A stretch of 64,000 nucleotides of DNA. Origin: Silurus meridionalis (lineage: Eukaryota; Chordata; Actinopteri; Siluriformes; Siluridae). The stretch covers positions 13,100,889-13,164,888 of the forward strand of contig NC_060896.1 in assembly GCF_014805685.1 (NCBI RefSeq), written 5' to 3'. The number at the start of each line of letters is the position of its first letter. Within the stretch, counting starts at the first letter, position 1. A program made the position numbers and the translations under genes. Positions 17,810 to 31,720 of this stretch are shown here, piece after piece. The notes under the pieces are model-generated. The model ran no database searches. It was not told where the DNA came from and saw only the letters and a program-made list of their open reading frames with translations.

Positions 17810-20800
17810 CTAGTCAGAGAGCAAATGTTTCATTAAATGTGTCTAATTTTCTTACATTCTAATGTAGGCCTTTTGTTTCATTGTATGTCTGAACAGACCA
17901 CACAAACACTTCATTACTGCACTTCACTAATTGTCCTATTAAAATGTTTTATGTTTTCAATTAATTGAATATTAAAAAACAACATAAAGAAACAACTAAA
18001 GCTGGCAATGCTTTATCAACATTTAGATTTTCTTTTTTTTAGTAAAAAACTATATTAAGACACCACCAAATTGCTTTGTATCGTATAATTGTAGCTAAAT
18101 GAACATTTTGTATATCATTAAACCACTAAAAACAAAGTGGATCCTGGGCCACATTTTAATTTCGATTCATTAATCCCCACCTAATATTTCCCCTGAAATG
18201 TCAAATACACATTCGCCTCATATAGTTGGCAACTCTGTGGTCACTTGTCTTCTATTAACATTTTTCTTTTAGCAACTTAAATAAAAAAGTCATTGATGAT
18301 TATTTGTTCAACGAGGAAAATGTGTTTGTTCCTCAGCGATTAGGAACATATATAAACACACTACTAAGGTTAGTAGCTGAGCCACACACTGACTTAGGGA
18401 CAGTTTATCGTTAGGAGACCTGCTGTGTGTTAAACTGCAGTTCTCTATCTTCTCTGTCTGGCTGAGATACAGATACAGATGTTTTTGTGTATCTGTGCAT
18501 GTCACAGGATTTAAAAAAGGAGGGTGAGCATAGCTTTTTGTCTCCTACTGTTTATGTACACGCACAGCAGGCACAACACCTTAAGCATTTAATAAGACAT
18601 CCATTAAGAGCCAACAACAGTGCAAAGATGTCATTAAAGTGCTTTTGAATAAGCAAAGCTCAAACACCTCAGGGTAAAACAAACAGAATCAGCACTCTGC
18701 GATCAGCAGCACTCGGCTTTGGATGGTCTTCGTTGGGCTACGTAGGCATGTGCTGGTAATAAGTGGTGGGAACACCTGACAAATGCTCTAGGTCATTTAA
18801 CAGGAGTTTAATTCTGGGCACATGGTTTATTCATGTGGCAAGCACTGTTCGTGGCAACCCTAATAAATCAAGTGAATGCAGCCTCCCCAGTGCTGTAAGC
18901 AGGCTCAGACCCAGGAAGGACCTACTAAAGTCAACTGTATCTTTCATTGCAATAACCTGCCTTATTCACAGCCAACATCTCTGGGTTGAGGATAGATGTG
19001 TAACAGTTCCCTGTGCTGACTGAAAATAGCATGCAGCAATAATCATAGACCAGTGTCCATTAATTGCGAAGTGACTGCTATGTAATAATTAAGTAATTAT
19101 GTAGTAATTTGGTCATTCTTAGCCTGAATACTTGAGTCTACACTCAGGACAGATTCTGGACACGCTTGGGGGAGGTTTGTGTTCGCAGTGAAAAATTCCT
19201 TTCAAATCAAGGATTGATTGCACAAATGTACCCATCACTTTTGTGCATGCAGCTTAGCAGAATGGTAAGCACTAGGCAGCAGAGAACAATTTTTGGATGT
19301 ATGACATGTAATCTTGCTGGAATACCTGAAAACATGTAGCTATACTTGTATAAGAAGGTTTTTTTGCTGGAACAAGATGTTGCATTTTTCACTACGCTTT
19401 CAGTGCAAGGCAAGAGAGTTACTTACTGTGCTCCAGTCCTATGAAAGTCTAGTTTTATATAATCAGTAACCATAATAACCATAGGATCATGAAAGTAGAA
19501 ACAAGAAATAAGGTTAGATTAAAGAAATTTGTTCAATGGTCCCAGGCTCAAAAACAGTTTTCACACTTCACCAATCATACCAAACTCTGGGCCCCATTGG
19601 CCTCAAATCCGAAAAAAAAAAGGCAAATGTGAAAATGACATTTTAATGTAAAAGACATGAATCCAAATGAAGCTTGCCAGCCACCAGAAAGAAACACCCA
19701 TGAAGTTGCAACACTCTAATTAAAAAAAAAAAATCTTTACATTTCTTAAGAATGGAGTGATCCTCAAAACATTATTTGAACAGAAATACTTTAGTAGGAG
19801 AAATAAGCAATTACTCATTGGCAGTGTTGTGCTTTTTGTTGTGTGTATTTCTTTATTTAAGTATTGTGCACTCCTTAGATTTGTCAAATAGATTGTGGCC
19901 TCCTTAATTGGATTTTATTCAATACAAATACAAAAGCTTTATAGATAAAGTGAATAATTTATAAACAATATAAAATGAGTACAGTTTCCAAGAAGGTCTA
20001 CACAATAATTTTTAGATTTCCTTAATAGCCCTGTTGAAATTGCTTACTTGTGCCTCTGCCTGAGTCTGTAAAATCTGAATGTTCATGATAAACATTCAAA
20101 CTGTGAATGATTCTGGCCTTTATCATTATAACAATATTTGCTCGCAGCCCAGGAGCTGACCTCCCACTGCCCTGGTAACACAGCACTTGCTTTTCTCCCT
20201 CCAGGCACTTATGCCACACACTGTGACAATTTGCCTTATATAGGATAACACATGTTTAGAGCATACAGTGTGGCTAATTACAGCCAATAATTGCTGTGCT
20301 GGTTCTCAGTGAGGTTGTGTTATATTTGTGTATAGGACACTTCTAAACTGGTTTGTGCACTGGAGAGCATTAGGTGTCTCTGCTTCCCTCTGTGGTGCCA
20401 GATGGTGGTGCATACAAAAACAAGATGGTCACTTATTGCTTTTTATTGTCCAATTCAAGCAACCCTTCTGGCTATGTCTAAGGTCAACACAACCACAGTG
20501 GGGTAAGGTCTGACCCGAAAAAAAGGGTAAAAGGGATAAAGGAGGAAAAACTGAGAAAATGAAAGAAAGGGGAGATAAAAATGAAGAAGAAGGATGCAGG
20601 GAAGCAGGCAGGGCAACTTTCCATGAAATGCTGAAACAACAGCATGGCTGCCAGAGCAATTTTACAGCCCAGTGGTTTCACACCTCAGCCATCGCCCTTC
20701 TAGATCAGGACCTGTTTTGTGTCTTCATTTATTTGGTGTCAGTGTCCGAGGATGTGTGCAGCCAGAACAGGGACTTTTTTAGGGGATGTGACACATGATG

Positions 20801-21409
20801 AAGACAAGCAAGTGGTAAAGAAAAAAGCATTGCCTACCATGCAAACCTCAAGAGGGCAGAAGAAATTCAGTCAGGTTCATAGGTATATGGGCAATGACAC
20901 AATTTTCCAAACTTTAGCTCTGTATGCTACTGAAATGTATTTTAATTAAAGCTAGGAATATGTGATTGAAATGTATATATTCAGCTTGATTTCAAGGGGT
21001 TTAGAAATATTTTATAATTTTTTTTTTTTTACTCCAGTGACCACTATTTTTACATAGCCCTTCCATTTTCACAGGCTGAAAAGTAATTGGGCATTTTACA
21101 ACGAGCCTGTTCAGTAGTTGAGCAAGAGTCTTTGAAAGACCTTGTTCTAAATGATCAGAAGAATACAAAGAAGAAAAGGTAAGAACCATGAACCAAAACA
21201 TATAACTGTCAAACATGAAAGCATTGTTTTGGCATTGGTATGTACAACTGCCAATAGTATGATGTGCCTGCTGATAGAAGAAGTAGGAATAGTAGGATAG
21301 AATAGAAGTAGGAATTTTGACATTTCTAGAGCTATATTTTCTCAGATTTAGTCAAATTCTACTCAGATAATGACTCAAACAACCTTCTTAAGTCAAGTAA
21401 TAAGAATGT

Positions 21410-21620
21410 TATTCTTATTAATGTTATTCTCGAATGGCCAAATCATTCACCTGATCTGAACTCAACTGAACATGCTTTTCATTTACTGAAGAAAAAACTG
21501 AAAGCTGAAAGATAAGCCGCAACAAATTAGGTTTTGCATCAAATAAAGTTATTTTTGCAATATTTTAGTTAAATCCTTTGAATAAAAGTTTTAAAAGTTT
21601 ATACTTTTCATCTGAAACCC
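21410..21620 (+). mobile_element. Tc1-like transposase 3' fragment
   Basis: The translation EWPNHSPDLNSTEHAFHLLK followed by KKLKAE matches the C-terminal DDE region of Tc1-like transposases (SPDLNP-E block with the final acidic residue). It is followed by a stop and AT-rich sequence. Only this part of the element is recognisable. Confidence 0.7.
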
Positions 21621-21695
21621 AGAGAGATTTACAGAGACAAAATTATAATAAATCTGCCACAGTAGAAATGTCTATGGGCTAAAAAAAATAAATAA

Positions 21696-21699
<4 letters not shown>

Positions 21700-21761
<62 letters not shown>
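21700..21761. repeat. (TA)n microsatellite
   Basis: Pure TA tract, preceded by AAAT repeats. Confidence 0.95.
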
Positions 21762-21766
<5 letters not shown>

Positions 21767-24614
21767 TTACTTGATTACCCTTTTTTTCATGTATGCAATT
21801 CTATTGAGTTTAGAATAATGAAAATTTGACAAAACAAACCCATTATCCAAACCAAACTGCATCTGCAGAAATTCAGACTTTTCAAAGTCAGCTAAATTCG
21901 TAATTAATTTGGGCTGTATCTATTGTATCAATGAACCGAGAAATAAATGAAGCTGGAAGCGTGGCATGGAAGTGTGAAATGCAACAGCAAGTCGTGGCCT
22001 TTCAGATAGAGGTGATGTACCCCTGGCTGCCCTTTTCAGAGCTGTGACATATTTGCTCCATCTACCATAACCATGCGATTATATATACATTCTTGGTTCT
22101 TCCCGTGGTCCGCCTTTACAATGTCCTTGAGAAGAATGTGTGTAAAAGTTTCCTTTCTAACTTTGAAACAAAGTCAACAGAAAAGTCATCATGATCTTTT
22201 GGGTTGTTGGCTGAAATGCACAATGTGCATGAGAATAGTTTATGTGCGTGCACTTGTGTAGGCGATGAAACACAATAGACAACTGACAAAGGCTTTAAGC
22301 TTATGCAAAACAAGGTAATGTAATTAATCTTACACCTCCCTCACCCTATTCTGATGCCACTCTTTCCACACAGGTCATTAGAAGGGGTACCTCACCACAC
22401 ACAGGCAAACAAATGAGCCATTACTGCCATCACTCAGTCTCCAATTAAACAGCCCTCACCCCTGCTCTGTGCAATCACTGCCAATTAAAGCCCAAATGTG
22501 TGAATTTCGACACCACTAATTGCATGGAGGTGATAGAGCTTTCTGACATTCTGCTCTAAAATTAATTTCCAATACTTTCTCTGGACATGAGCCATGCTTA
22601 ACTTTTACATGAATTAAATATTTTATGTGAATTTAAATTTGGTGTTGCATCTTTCAAAAAGGAAATCAAATGGAACAAAAATGATAGGCTGAATTAAGGA
22701 GATTTTTCAAACAAATTTTACTGTAAATAATGTCAGCTCATGCAAATTCTGTGGATGCCAACTGCCATGTCCACCTTGAGTTTTGTATTCAATGCCTAGT
22801 GAAGTTAGATTTACACGAAAAAAATAAAAAATAAAGAAATAAATAAAAAAGCCAAAGCACTCTTTAAAAATGATCAATTAAAGTCTAAAGCTCTCTTATC
22901 TCCATTGCCTCCTTTTATCTCTCAAAACCATTTTAACTATCAATTAACCTCCCTTACTTGAACTTGGATCAGAATGGTATAAAAGCTCACCATGCATTTG
23001 GCTGTTTGCTCCCCACAGGTCTCACTCTTCTCTCTTTTTGGAGCTGATTATCCTATTGTGATGACCAGAGGAACCTCCTGTCTCTTCTGCCCCATCCCAC
23101 ACTCAATGTTTCAGGCCTTCCCCATTCTGCCTGCCACGATAATGAGGAAGAGGAAGGGCATGTGGCTCTAAATTATGCACAAGATTAGCACGGGGTGTTG
23201 AGCAGGCAGTTCTAGGTGCGGTTTTAACTCCACTTATGGCCCTCATTGATTGCAAGCTGCTGCTGAATAAGCTAGAGATCAACATAGTGGAAGCAAACCA
23301 ATAACATACAGATCATTCATTTTCTCTGAGACACGACTCATCATGGGAATAGTGATGGGGAGAAGGCCACCTAACCTGAAGCTCATAAAAATGGAAGGCA
23401 GGGAGACCAGTTTAGTTAGTATGATTCAAGCTTATCTTAAATGGAGGTACAATTCAGCCAACCTTTGACACAGTGGGATGCAGTTTTGAATGCAATATGA
23501 CGCTGAGAAATGAATGTGAGCCAGACACACTGCAGTGAGGGTAAGTGGTCATGCCCTAGAATGCGGTTCTTTGAACTGAATAGAGAACATTTAGTTTTAC
23601 TCCAAAAATGAGAATGCAATGAGAAGTGCAGCATTTTCTTAAAGCAAATTATACTGCATTTTGGAAATCGACGCTTGTAGAGTACTGACCTTGATGTCAG
23701 CATTTATGACTGCTTTACATTATAATTTACATAATGTTTACATCAGTTAAATGTCAAATTTAATTACATGAAATTTTGCCACCTAGTGTGTGTCACATAA
23801 AGATCTGTGACATCCTAAAATAGGTTTGCACCACACATACCACCTTGCGCTCAAGCTTTAATTATATAAAAAATTTTCAGCAACCGATAGAACCTTTTTT
23901 CCATATTGCTCAGCATCACACATGACTTTGGGGCAAACTGTAGACAATTGTGTGTTGTATAGGCTTTTCCCCCCACCTCATGAGGTCTTTGTGCTTCATG
24001 AGGTCATGGAGTGTTTCTCCCTCTATTCTTTCTGATGGCTTCATTTACAACACTATTCCTAATCTGACCACTAAGGTTTTGGCAGATTTACCCTGACCCA
24101 AGCATATTTACAGTTGCTTCACATGTTCACACCTTTTAATAAAAGCATCCACTACCAAGCCATAGTCAACTGGCAGTTTGATAAAAACAGACAAGGTTAT
24201 GATAAACCTTTGTGTTAAACTCTGAGAACTGTAACCTTGAAGTGAAGTAAATTTGTTTTAAAAAATCTTAAAAAAATTTTTTTTACAATTATTGCTACTT
24301 CAACTGTTTCTTATAATTAAAATGCAACTGAAAATTCTTCCATATATACGGGGCCTGTCAAAACATTAGAACCCAATATTAGAATATTGTTTTGAGAGAT
24401 ACATGTACTGTATCACAGGCAGGTCCAGAGCGTCAGTTAACATCAAAATTAAGGACAAAGTGGATGGCTGTAACTGTTTGAGCCTTGCATGGGATAATTG
24501 TAGACCAGATTAGGGCATCTGCAAAAGGCCCAGTATGTAAAATCTAAATGTAAATGCATGAATGTTGGTACTAGAAGTGTTTACAGAAACTGTTGATCAC
24601 CTGGGACTATTTGC

Positions 24615-24620
24615 AAAAAA

Positions 24621-24651
<31 letters not shown>

Positions 24652-24665
24652 AATAAAAAAAAAAA
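24615..24665. repeat. (AAAT)n / A-rich simple repeat
   Basis: AAATA units at about 24617-24652 running into an A-rich stretch. Confidence 0.9.
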
Positions 24666-24784
24666 AGGGTAGAACTTTTTATTTGTGAAAAACATAAAAC
24701 ACTGAGTGAGAGAATGTTCTGTCAGGGATATTAGGTCAAAAGAAAATGGCCAAATTGGTTTGAGCTGCCAGGAAGGATACTATA

Positions 24785-25013
24785 ACTTTCTTTCGTCTTC
24801 TCCCATAAGGGGTCGCCCCAGCGGATCATCCATATTCGTGATCCGCATGTTTGATTTGGCACATGTCTTTACGCTGGATGCCCTTCCTAACGCAACCCTC
24901 CACATTTATCCGGGCTTGGGACTGGCACTAACAGTGCACTGGCTTGTGCAACCCACTGGGTTTGGTTCCTTGACCGGGAATCGAACCCGGGCCGCAGCGG
25001 TGAGAGCGTCAGA
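24785..25013 (-). mobile_element. 5'-truncated tRNA-derived SINE with 12-bp target site duplication
   Basis: A 229-bp insert flanked by AAGGATACTATA at 24773-24784 and 25014-25025. On the minus strand it starts with CGCTCTCACCGCTGCGGC and a perfect B-box-like GGTTCGATTCC, but the A box is absent. The body has GGTTGCGTTAGGAAGGGCAT and a tail with GATCCGCTGGGGCGACCCC, phrases of a very common fish SINE/retroposon family. The long direct repeat shows LINE-mediated retroposition. Confidence 0.85.
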
Positions 25014-25486
25014 AAGGATACTATACTTGTAGATTGTAAATAATCACTCTTTGCCACCATGCAACAAAGCATCATGGGCACAGGTGCAACAATTAGAAAG
25101 AAGTTGGAAGTGCAGGTCATTTTAATTGAAGTGCAAATATACAAACTACAGAAACAAAAAAAACATTAACAAAAACCAACAACAAGGACAAATGTGAGAC
25201 AAAGAGTAAAAGGTAAGATATAATATATACAAGCAAGACCATGTGATTCCGGTGCAGAGATGCTGTTGGCTGTTGGAAACTGTAGTCCAGGGAAATGATC
25301 CTGACAAACCCTAATTATAAGTAGATTAAACATTAGCGACAGAACTAGAGCATACATATTTTTTAAACAATTAACTCATAGTGTAAGTACAGCAGTAGAA
25401 CCATGAAATTCAAACTGGGGTTGAAAAACACTATATCTATTGTGGTGTTTTGCAGCAAATAACAGAACTGGCTACCAAAATACAGT

Positions 25487-25595
25487 GGAAGCTTAGTGGC
25501 TAATAAATTGGACTTTGGATCTGAAGGTCATGTATGAATGCGATAAATGTAAGTGATTCTGGATAAGGGCGTCTGCCAAATGCCATAAATGTATA
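25487..25595 (+). mobile_element. degraded SINE with conserved teleost tail
   Basis: A tRNA-like head (GCTTAGTGGCTAATAAATTG) is joined by an internal deletion to the tail GTAAGTGATTCTGGATAAGG, then GCGTCTGCCAAATGCCATAA. The tail is the widespread fish SINE end motif. Confidence 0.65.
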
Positions 25596-27756
25596 AAAAA
25601 AAGTTTTAAATCTGTGATAATGTTTGCAATTGAGATACTGTCTACACCAATGCATGTAAAAATATTTTATGGACTTAAATACTGCCATATGTTTATTTTA
25701 TTCTATAAAATTGACCTTGAATGGCATGTTTTTGAGTGCATTTTAAGCCAAAAATGAATTCTAGGGTAACATTAGAGTTGGTAAACACTGCTCCATAATG
25801 TTTTTAAACGTGTGCGAGAAAATCCACTTATAAAAAGTTCATGGTCTATATAAAAAATATTTTGTTTATAGACACGGCTGAATTTTACATGCATAGTTTA
25901 GTGATTAACTCTTTACAACATGCTTGTAACTTTATTCAGACCATTCTTTCTAATTATTTGCAACATCTTTACAATTTTACTGGCAGTGAAGACTTTTTTG
26001 GCCTTGGATTTGTACTGACATAATAAAATATTAAATCTTGTACTCAATGTTTAAACAGCAAATGCTTTATTTACTATCCATGTGAGCTCGCTATGGCAGA
26101 CATGAAAGGTTTAATATTATGGTTCCAACCTACTAGTGACACTGCAGTTGTTCTGAAACAGGACAGAGCGAACAGTAGAGGCAATTTCTACACAGGCGAT
26201 CTCAAACCAGGTCTCAAGTTTAGAAAAGAAAATTAAACTCCATACCATTCCAGCTGCTGGTGAGCTATAGTCAGGTGAACGGCTGCTGTGAACAGCTCTT
26301 TACCATTTCACAGAGGAAATATTAACACAATAAAGAGAGGGCTCTCCTGCGGGGGTAACAAAGTGGCGACACATTCAGAATAGATAATGCCCTCTCTCCA
26401 GTGTGTAGAAGATTCAAACTGCTCTTACTAAATATAGGGAACAGTGATGTATAAGTTGTGTTCTCAGATGGAGTAAAATAGTTGCCGGAAAACAAAACTA
26501 TTAATAAAAAATTCATAAATGAATAAATTAAATAAAAGATAGCCTTTTCAATTCCCTAAGTAAGGAAGAGACTGCTGAAGAACAAATCACAGAGGGATAA
26601 TTCTGACAGAAGAGTGGTTTGTAACCATGGGAAAGGAACCACAACTCATACAAATCATAATGTTCGGCACAACAAAACTACAGCTAAATACAGTTTAACT
26701 CAAGACAGCTCAATGAATTGACAAACACTTGCACCAAACAAGACGGCTAAATGATGTGTAGGGCTTGTTAAACTTTGCCCATTGTAAATAGTATTAATGG
26801 GAAACATTCTCTCAGGGAACACATAGTAAATTATGACTGCTGTAATATACAATTCACAAGCGCTCTCAGCTTACGGTAAGCAGTACACAAAGTCCCTTGG
26901 CTCATAATAGCCAGTTTTACTGAGAGTCTGCAATAGTAATGAATAAGCAGCTCAATTTAAAACTGAAATGATCCAGTGATTTATAGGTTACTCTAAAAAA
27001 ACATGACTTGTTGGCCTAAAGTTTTAATTTATTGGAGGTGTGCATTCATTAAAATGTATCTGACCAAATATAAATGGATAAATTGTAAGATGGTTTCCTG
27101 AACTTTTGTGCTGTGTTATCTAGGGTTAAGGGCTAGCCATCAGTTCATTAATAGTTCATCTTTTAGTGGAAAATATAAATCTGAATCACAAAAACATTTA
27201 AAATAAACAGAAGTATGTATTCAATCTCTTACTGCACACATAATAGTGCAAATAATACACATGATAAACTTTTACTTACAATATATGGACTGGATGCGAA
27301 AAGTTTAAGTAATAGTTAAAGGTTTCTGTAGTTAGGACAAATGTAACTTTGTATACCATAATAAAATGGACAACTGGTGTAAAATTAAACCTAATTTCTG
27401 ACACAAGTTCTCAAACACATAATAGTGTGCAGAAAGCTAAGCTTAGCAGTTTAAGCCAGAGAGATATAAAATACTTTCTTTCTTACTCCCATCAATTTTA
27501 TTTTATAAGTTGGAGCCATAAACTTGTAACTTCAATATAATGTATTTAGTCTCAGCCTTTTGTATTACCAATATTTATCACTGTATTTAAAATATTATGT
27601 GAGCTAGAAATGGAAATTTAATCATGAACGTGACCTAAAATAGTACCATATTAATGAAGAATAAGATTAAAGTAGTGATAATATGCACTATATAGATAAA
27701 ATATACTATATTAGAGTATTTATTCAGTCGCAAGGAAATTTGTGTGACAAGTGACA

Positions 27757-27822
27757 AGTGCACGCACGCACGCACAAACGCATGCACGCACGCACACAAA
27801 CACACACACACACACACACACG
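27757..27822. repeat. (CG)(CA) mixed microsatellite
   Basis: CACGCACG units followed by CA repeats. A complementary-type TG/CG tract follows at 27900-27938. Confidence 0.9.
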
Positions 27823-27899
27823 TGCACATATGCACATCAAAACCTTTTTGTGATTGTTTCATCTGCAGCTTGAAAATGTCACTGATGTCAGATTTGCAT

Positions 27900-27938
27900 T
27901 TGTGTGTGCGCGTGCGTGCATGTGTGTGTGCGTGTGTG
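27900..27938. repeat. (TG)/(CG) mixed microsatellite
   Basis: Alternating TGTGTGCGCGTGCGTGCATG units. With the CA/CG tract 80 bp upstream it forms an imperfect inverted pair. Confidence 0.9.
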
Positions 27939-28057
27939 GAATGTCACTCTGGGGGAAAAATATATATATTATGGTTGAATATTAAATTCGTATAAAAGTA
28001 TTCATATTTATTCCATTTATTTATTTATTACGTTTATACAACAGGATTTATACAATC

Positions 28058-29020
28058 ACTATTCACTTTAATAGGAACACCCGTACCCCTGCTCGTTTAT
28101 ACAATTATCCTAACAGCCAATAATGTGGCCCCGGCACAATGCATAAAACCGTGTAGACACGGTCAGGCGTGTCATTTAATGTTCACATCAAACATCAAAA
28201 TGGAGAAAAAAATGTGATCTCTGTGACTTTAACCAGGGCATGGCTGTCAGTGCCAGATGGGCTGCTGGTTATAGCATTTCAAAAACTGCTGCTCTCCTGG
28301 GAATTTCACACACAACACTGTATAAAGTTTATGCAGAATGGTGCAAAAACATCCTGTGAGCAATGAGTCTACACGCTAAAACATGCTGCTGATAAGAGAG
28401 TTAGAGGAGAATGACTAGACGAGCTTGAGGTGACAAAAGGTCTACAGTATAATCAATCTTTATAACTGTAGAGAGCATAAAAGCGTCTCAGAACACACAT
28501 CATATTAAACCTAGCAGTGGATGGTTACAATAGCAGATAACCACATCTGCCTCTACACCTATCAGCCAATAACAAGAATCTGAGACTATGATGGGCACAT
28601 ACTCCCACCAAACTGGAAAAGTGAAAGGAAAAATTTGAGTCAGAATGTTCCATGTGCTTATTTTCTGCTCACCACAGTTGTAAAACGTGGTTATTTGAGT
28701 CACAATAATCTTCGTGGCCATTTTCCTCTGACCTCTCTTATCACCAAGGCATTTCCAACCACGGAACGACTGTTCACTCAGTTTGTTTTTGCTCCATTAT
28801 GTGAAAACTCTAGAGACTGCTGTGCGTGAAAATTCCAGGAAAACACCAACACTCATGCCATGTATAAAATCACAGAGATCACACTTTTTTCCATTCGATG
28901 TTAGATGTGAACATCTGAAGCTACTGACCTGAATCTGATTTTATGCACTGTGCTGCTGCCACGTGCTTAGACGATAAGATGAATGCATAAATAAGCTGGT
29001 GTACATATTAAAGTGAATGG
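28058..29020 (+). mobile_element. Tc1-like transposon relic with long inverted ends
   Basis: The left end CACTTTAATAGGAACACC and the right end (reverse complement CACTTTAATATGTACACC) are inverted repeats that extend, diverged, over about 130 bp. The plus-strand interior encodes a transposase N-terminus (CDLCDFNQGMAVSARWAAGY, then SISKTAALLGISHTTLYKVY, a helix-turn-helix) with later stops and apparent deletions. Confidence 0.8.
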
Positions 29021-30099
29021 TTCGAGTATATTTGGAGAATGCAGATAAATACTGTTATCACCAGCTGTGACTCTTTACCACAATGTATAAAATATTGTTT
29101 TGAATGATGATGCAGGTCATATCTGTGCTCATGCACATTATGCATTATTCATACTCAAAAATCTGAGAGATAACATTAGCATGGAGCAGAAGAAACAGTA
29201 GTAACGTGCATCTGACGGTGTCAGGTGCAATCACATTCAAATCATATCATTAATAATACTTCTACCAGACAGGAATGGAAAGTTGTTTATCATAAGGGCA
29301 GGACGAAGGGGAAACACACTGAAGAGTGCATTATCCAAAGCCAAATAGAGCTGTTGATAAATGAACGTCAAAAATAGCAGCATTGATTCTCATATTAGCA
29401 ATTGTGGATTAGCCTTAATGATGTTTGTCACTTTAATGCTTCTTTACTTTAACTCTTTTATTATATGGCCGATCCAAAAGCTTAAGAATAGTACAGGGTG
29501 ATGCAAAATTGTGATGATGTGCATCTTGGGAATTGGCAGTTCACAGTGGAAATCAGATTATGCATCTAATTCAGTTGCCCTCTTTGAACAATAGCCATTA
29601 AAAAGAGATTTTTTTGTGCCCGTTTCGTACCATCCCCTCACCATTGCACTCTGCGGTGCACTTTTGCTAACGCTGGAGCTCTATTTCTTTTGGAGTTTGG
29701 ATTTTCCCAGGATAAAGAAGGCTTTTCTTTATAAGAATTTTAAATTTATTTACAAAATCTTTCAAATTGAATCATGAATTTAAAGCTAGTATTGAGAATT
29801 AGATGGAATCATGAAAATAGTTTGCAATGCATATAATCCCACTATCAAACAATGCATCACTTAGCATGTTCTTTCCAATAACAGCAAACAAAATTAATAA
29901 AAAATAATTGTTACAAAAAACTCTAAATGTCCTCTTATTCAACATCTTAAGTTCAAAATTGCAAATGTGTCTACATGTCAAATTGATATTTTTTTAAACC
30001 AGTATCATGCAAGTGCAAGTGTTAAATTCAGTAACTAACATCGTCTGTGACATACCCGCAATGCTACATTAACCTAGAATTATGAGTCCATATGCTTCT

Positions 30100-30365
30100 G
30101 TTTTTGTTTTGGTTTTGCTTTTTATATCCCACCTTATGTTCATTGGTTTCCTTATTCCTTAGTCATTATTCTAATCACCTGTGTATTGTTAGGGTTTGTA
30201 GTTATGTCCCAAATGGGGTTCAGTTTCTCTGTATGTTCTTGCAGGTTGTTTGTTCTTTATATGCTTTTTTATCTACTGAATTCATTAACAAATTCCTTTA
30301 AGCACTTATAACTATTACATTCTGTGTTTTCTTTCTTGATTACATGACAGAGACTGCTAAAATAT
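30100..30365 (+). repeat. dispersed teleost retroelement fragment
   Basis: TCTAATCACCTGTGTATTG, GGGTTTGTAGTTATGTCCC, TGTATGTTCTTGCAGG and a terminal ACATGACAGAG resemble a 3'-end fragment repeated in many fish genomes. A similar motif order appears near 44400-44660. Class not certain. Confidence 0.4.
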
Positions 30366-30609
30366 TTTTTGAAAACAGCATTGTTAAGGTGATTGCTTTC
30401 AGACTTCAGTAGGCAAGAAACAATGTAGAGACACAACTCCCTCTGATATTTTCTTTGTTATAAATTAGGCTACCTATAAAAAAAAACCTTCATATCACAA
30501 AGTATTAACTGCTCAAATCGATTGTTGAATGGTGGCACATGCTGGTTGTAAGTAAAATGATAATTTTATGTTAATGTGCTCCTTGAACCCATTCTCAGAA
30601 ATCTACTTA

Positions 30610-31060
30610 TTCTATGGCAGACAATATGTGGACAACAAATGTGTGGACGCCTGACCATCACATCGATATATGGGGCCCCCCAAAACTGTTGCCACAAAGT
30701 TGTAAGAACACAGTTTTTCACAATGCCTCTGCATGCTGTAACATTTAGATTTCCCTACACTGGATCTAAAGTATGCAAATCTGTTTTATCTTGACAATGC
30801 GCCTACGCACAAAGCAAGGTACATAAATAGAACTCCTGCAAAGAGTGTCCTGCACAGAGCCCTGACCTCAACCTCAACCTTTATGATCAACTGGAACACC
30901 CTGTTCAACCTGACATCATTCTTGTGACTAAATAGGGGAATCCTATGGTAATGGGCTTCAAAATTTTCGATTAATGCTCATAGTTTCTAAATAGCCACAT
31001 ACCATAATGTATGAGTATGGTCATCTGTCCACATACTTTTGGACATATACTTTCTCACAC
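30610..31060. mobile_element. non-autonomous DNA transposon (common teleost family)
   Basis: The left part has ATGTGTGGACGCCTGACCAT and AACTGTTGCCACAAAGTTGT, the middle has TTGACAATGCGCCTACGCAC and CACAGAGCCCTGACCTCAAC, and the right end has CATCTGTCCACATACTTTTG GAC. These are the phrases of a repeat found throughout ray-finned fish with GTCCACATACTTTTGG-type ends. No open frame. Confidence 0.6.
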
Positions 31061-31720
31061 AGACACTTATATAACATTTATCGGAAGAGGCAGGGACAGT
31101 AAAGTGGCATATAACTAAAATTACAATTTTATATTAATGCACTTCTTCTAATAACTTATTATTATTAGCTTTTATAATATTATGTACTCTCATGACTTAT
31201 AATCCATACAAAGCAACTCTCAAGTTTCACACTGGACCTAGAGGTTTTAATGGTTTTAAACTGGTATAGCATAATTTTAATGTTATTACAATTTGGGATT
31301 TTTTCTTCCTGGGCCATAACAGTACATATTCATACCTCAAAGTAAAATGAATCAGCAGCATGACTCCTTTCATCACGTATTCTCTAAAATTAACCAGAAG
31401 CCGCTTTGAAAATCCACTTTCTTGGACAACAATCAGCGCCCTGGGTTTTTTATTCTTGATAAAATTGAGGCAAGTCAATCCAAATATGGCGAACTACTCT
31501 ATGCTACCTTTATATCTGAGGTGCCAGTGTCGCACAGAGCTGTTCTATCAATAAAGTAACTCATCATTCACATACTCCCTGCTGCTGAGCTCATACTGTT
31601 TGTCACAGCAATCGAATGAAAATGGATCCACCATTTAAGAGTAGTAATAAACATGTGGATACACATTACACATTGCTAAAACATTGTTCTCTGTAACTTT
31701 AGCTATAGTATTTTTGTTGG

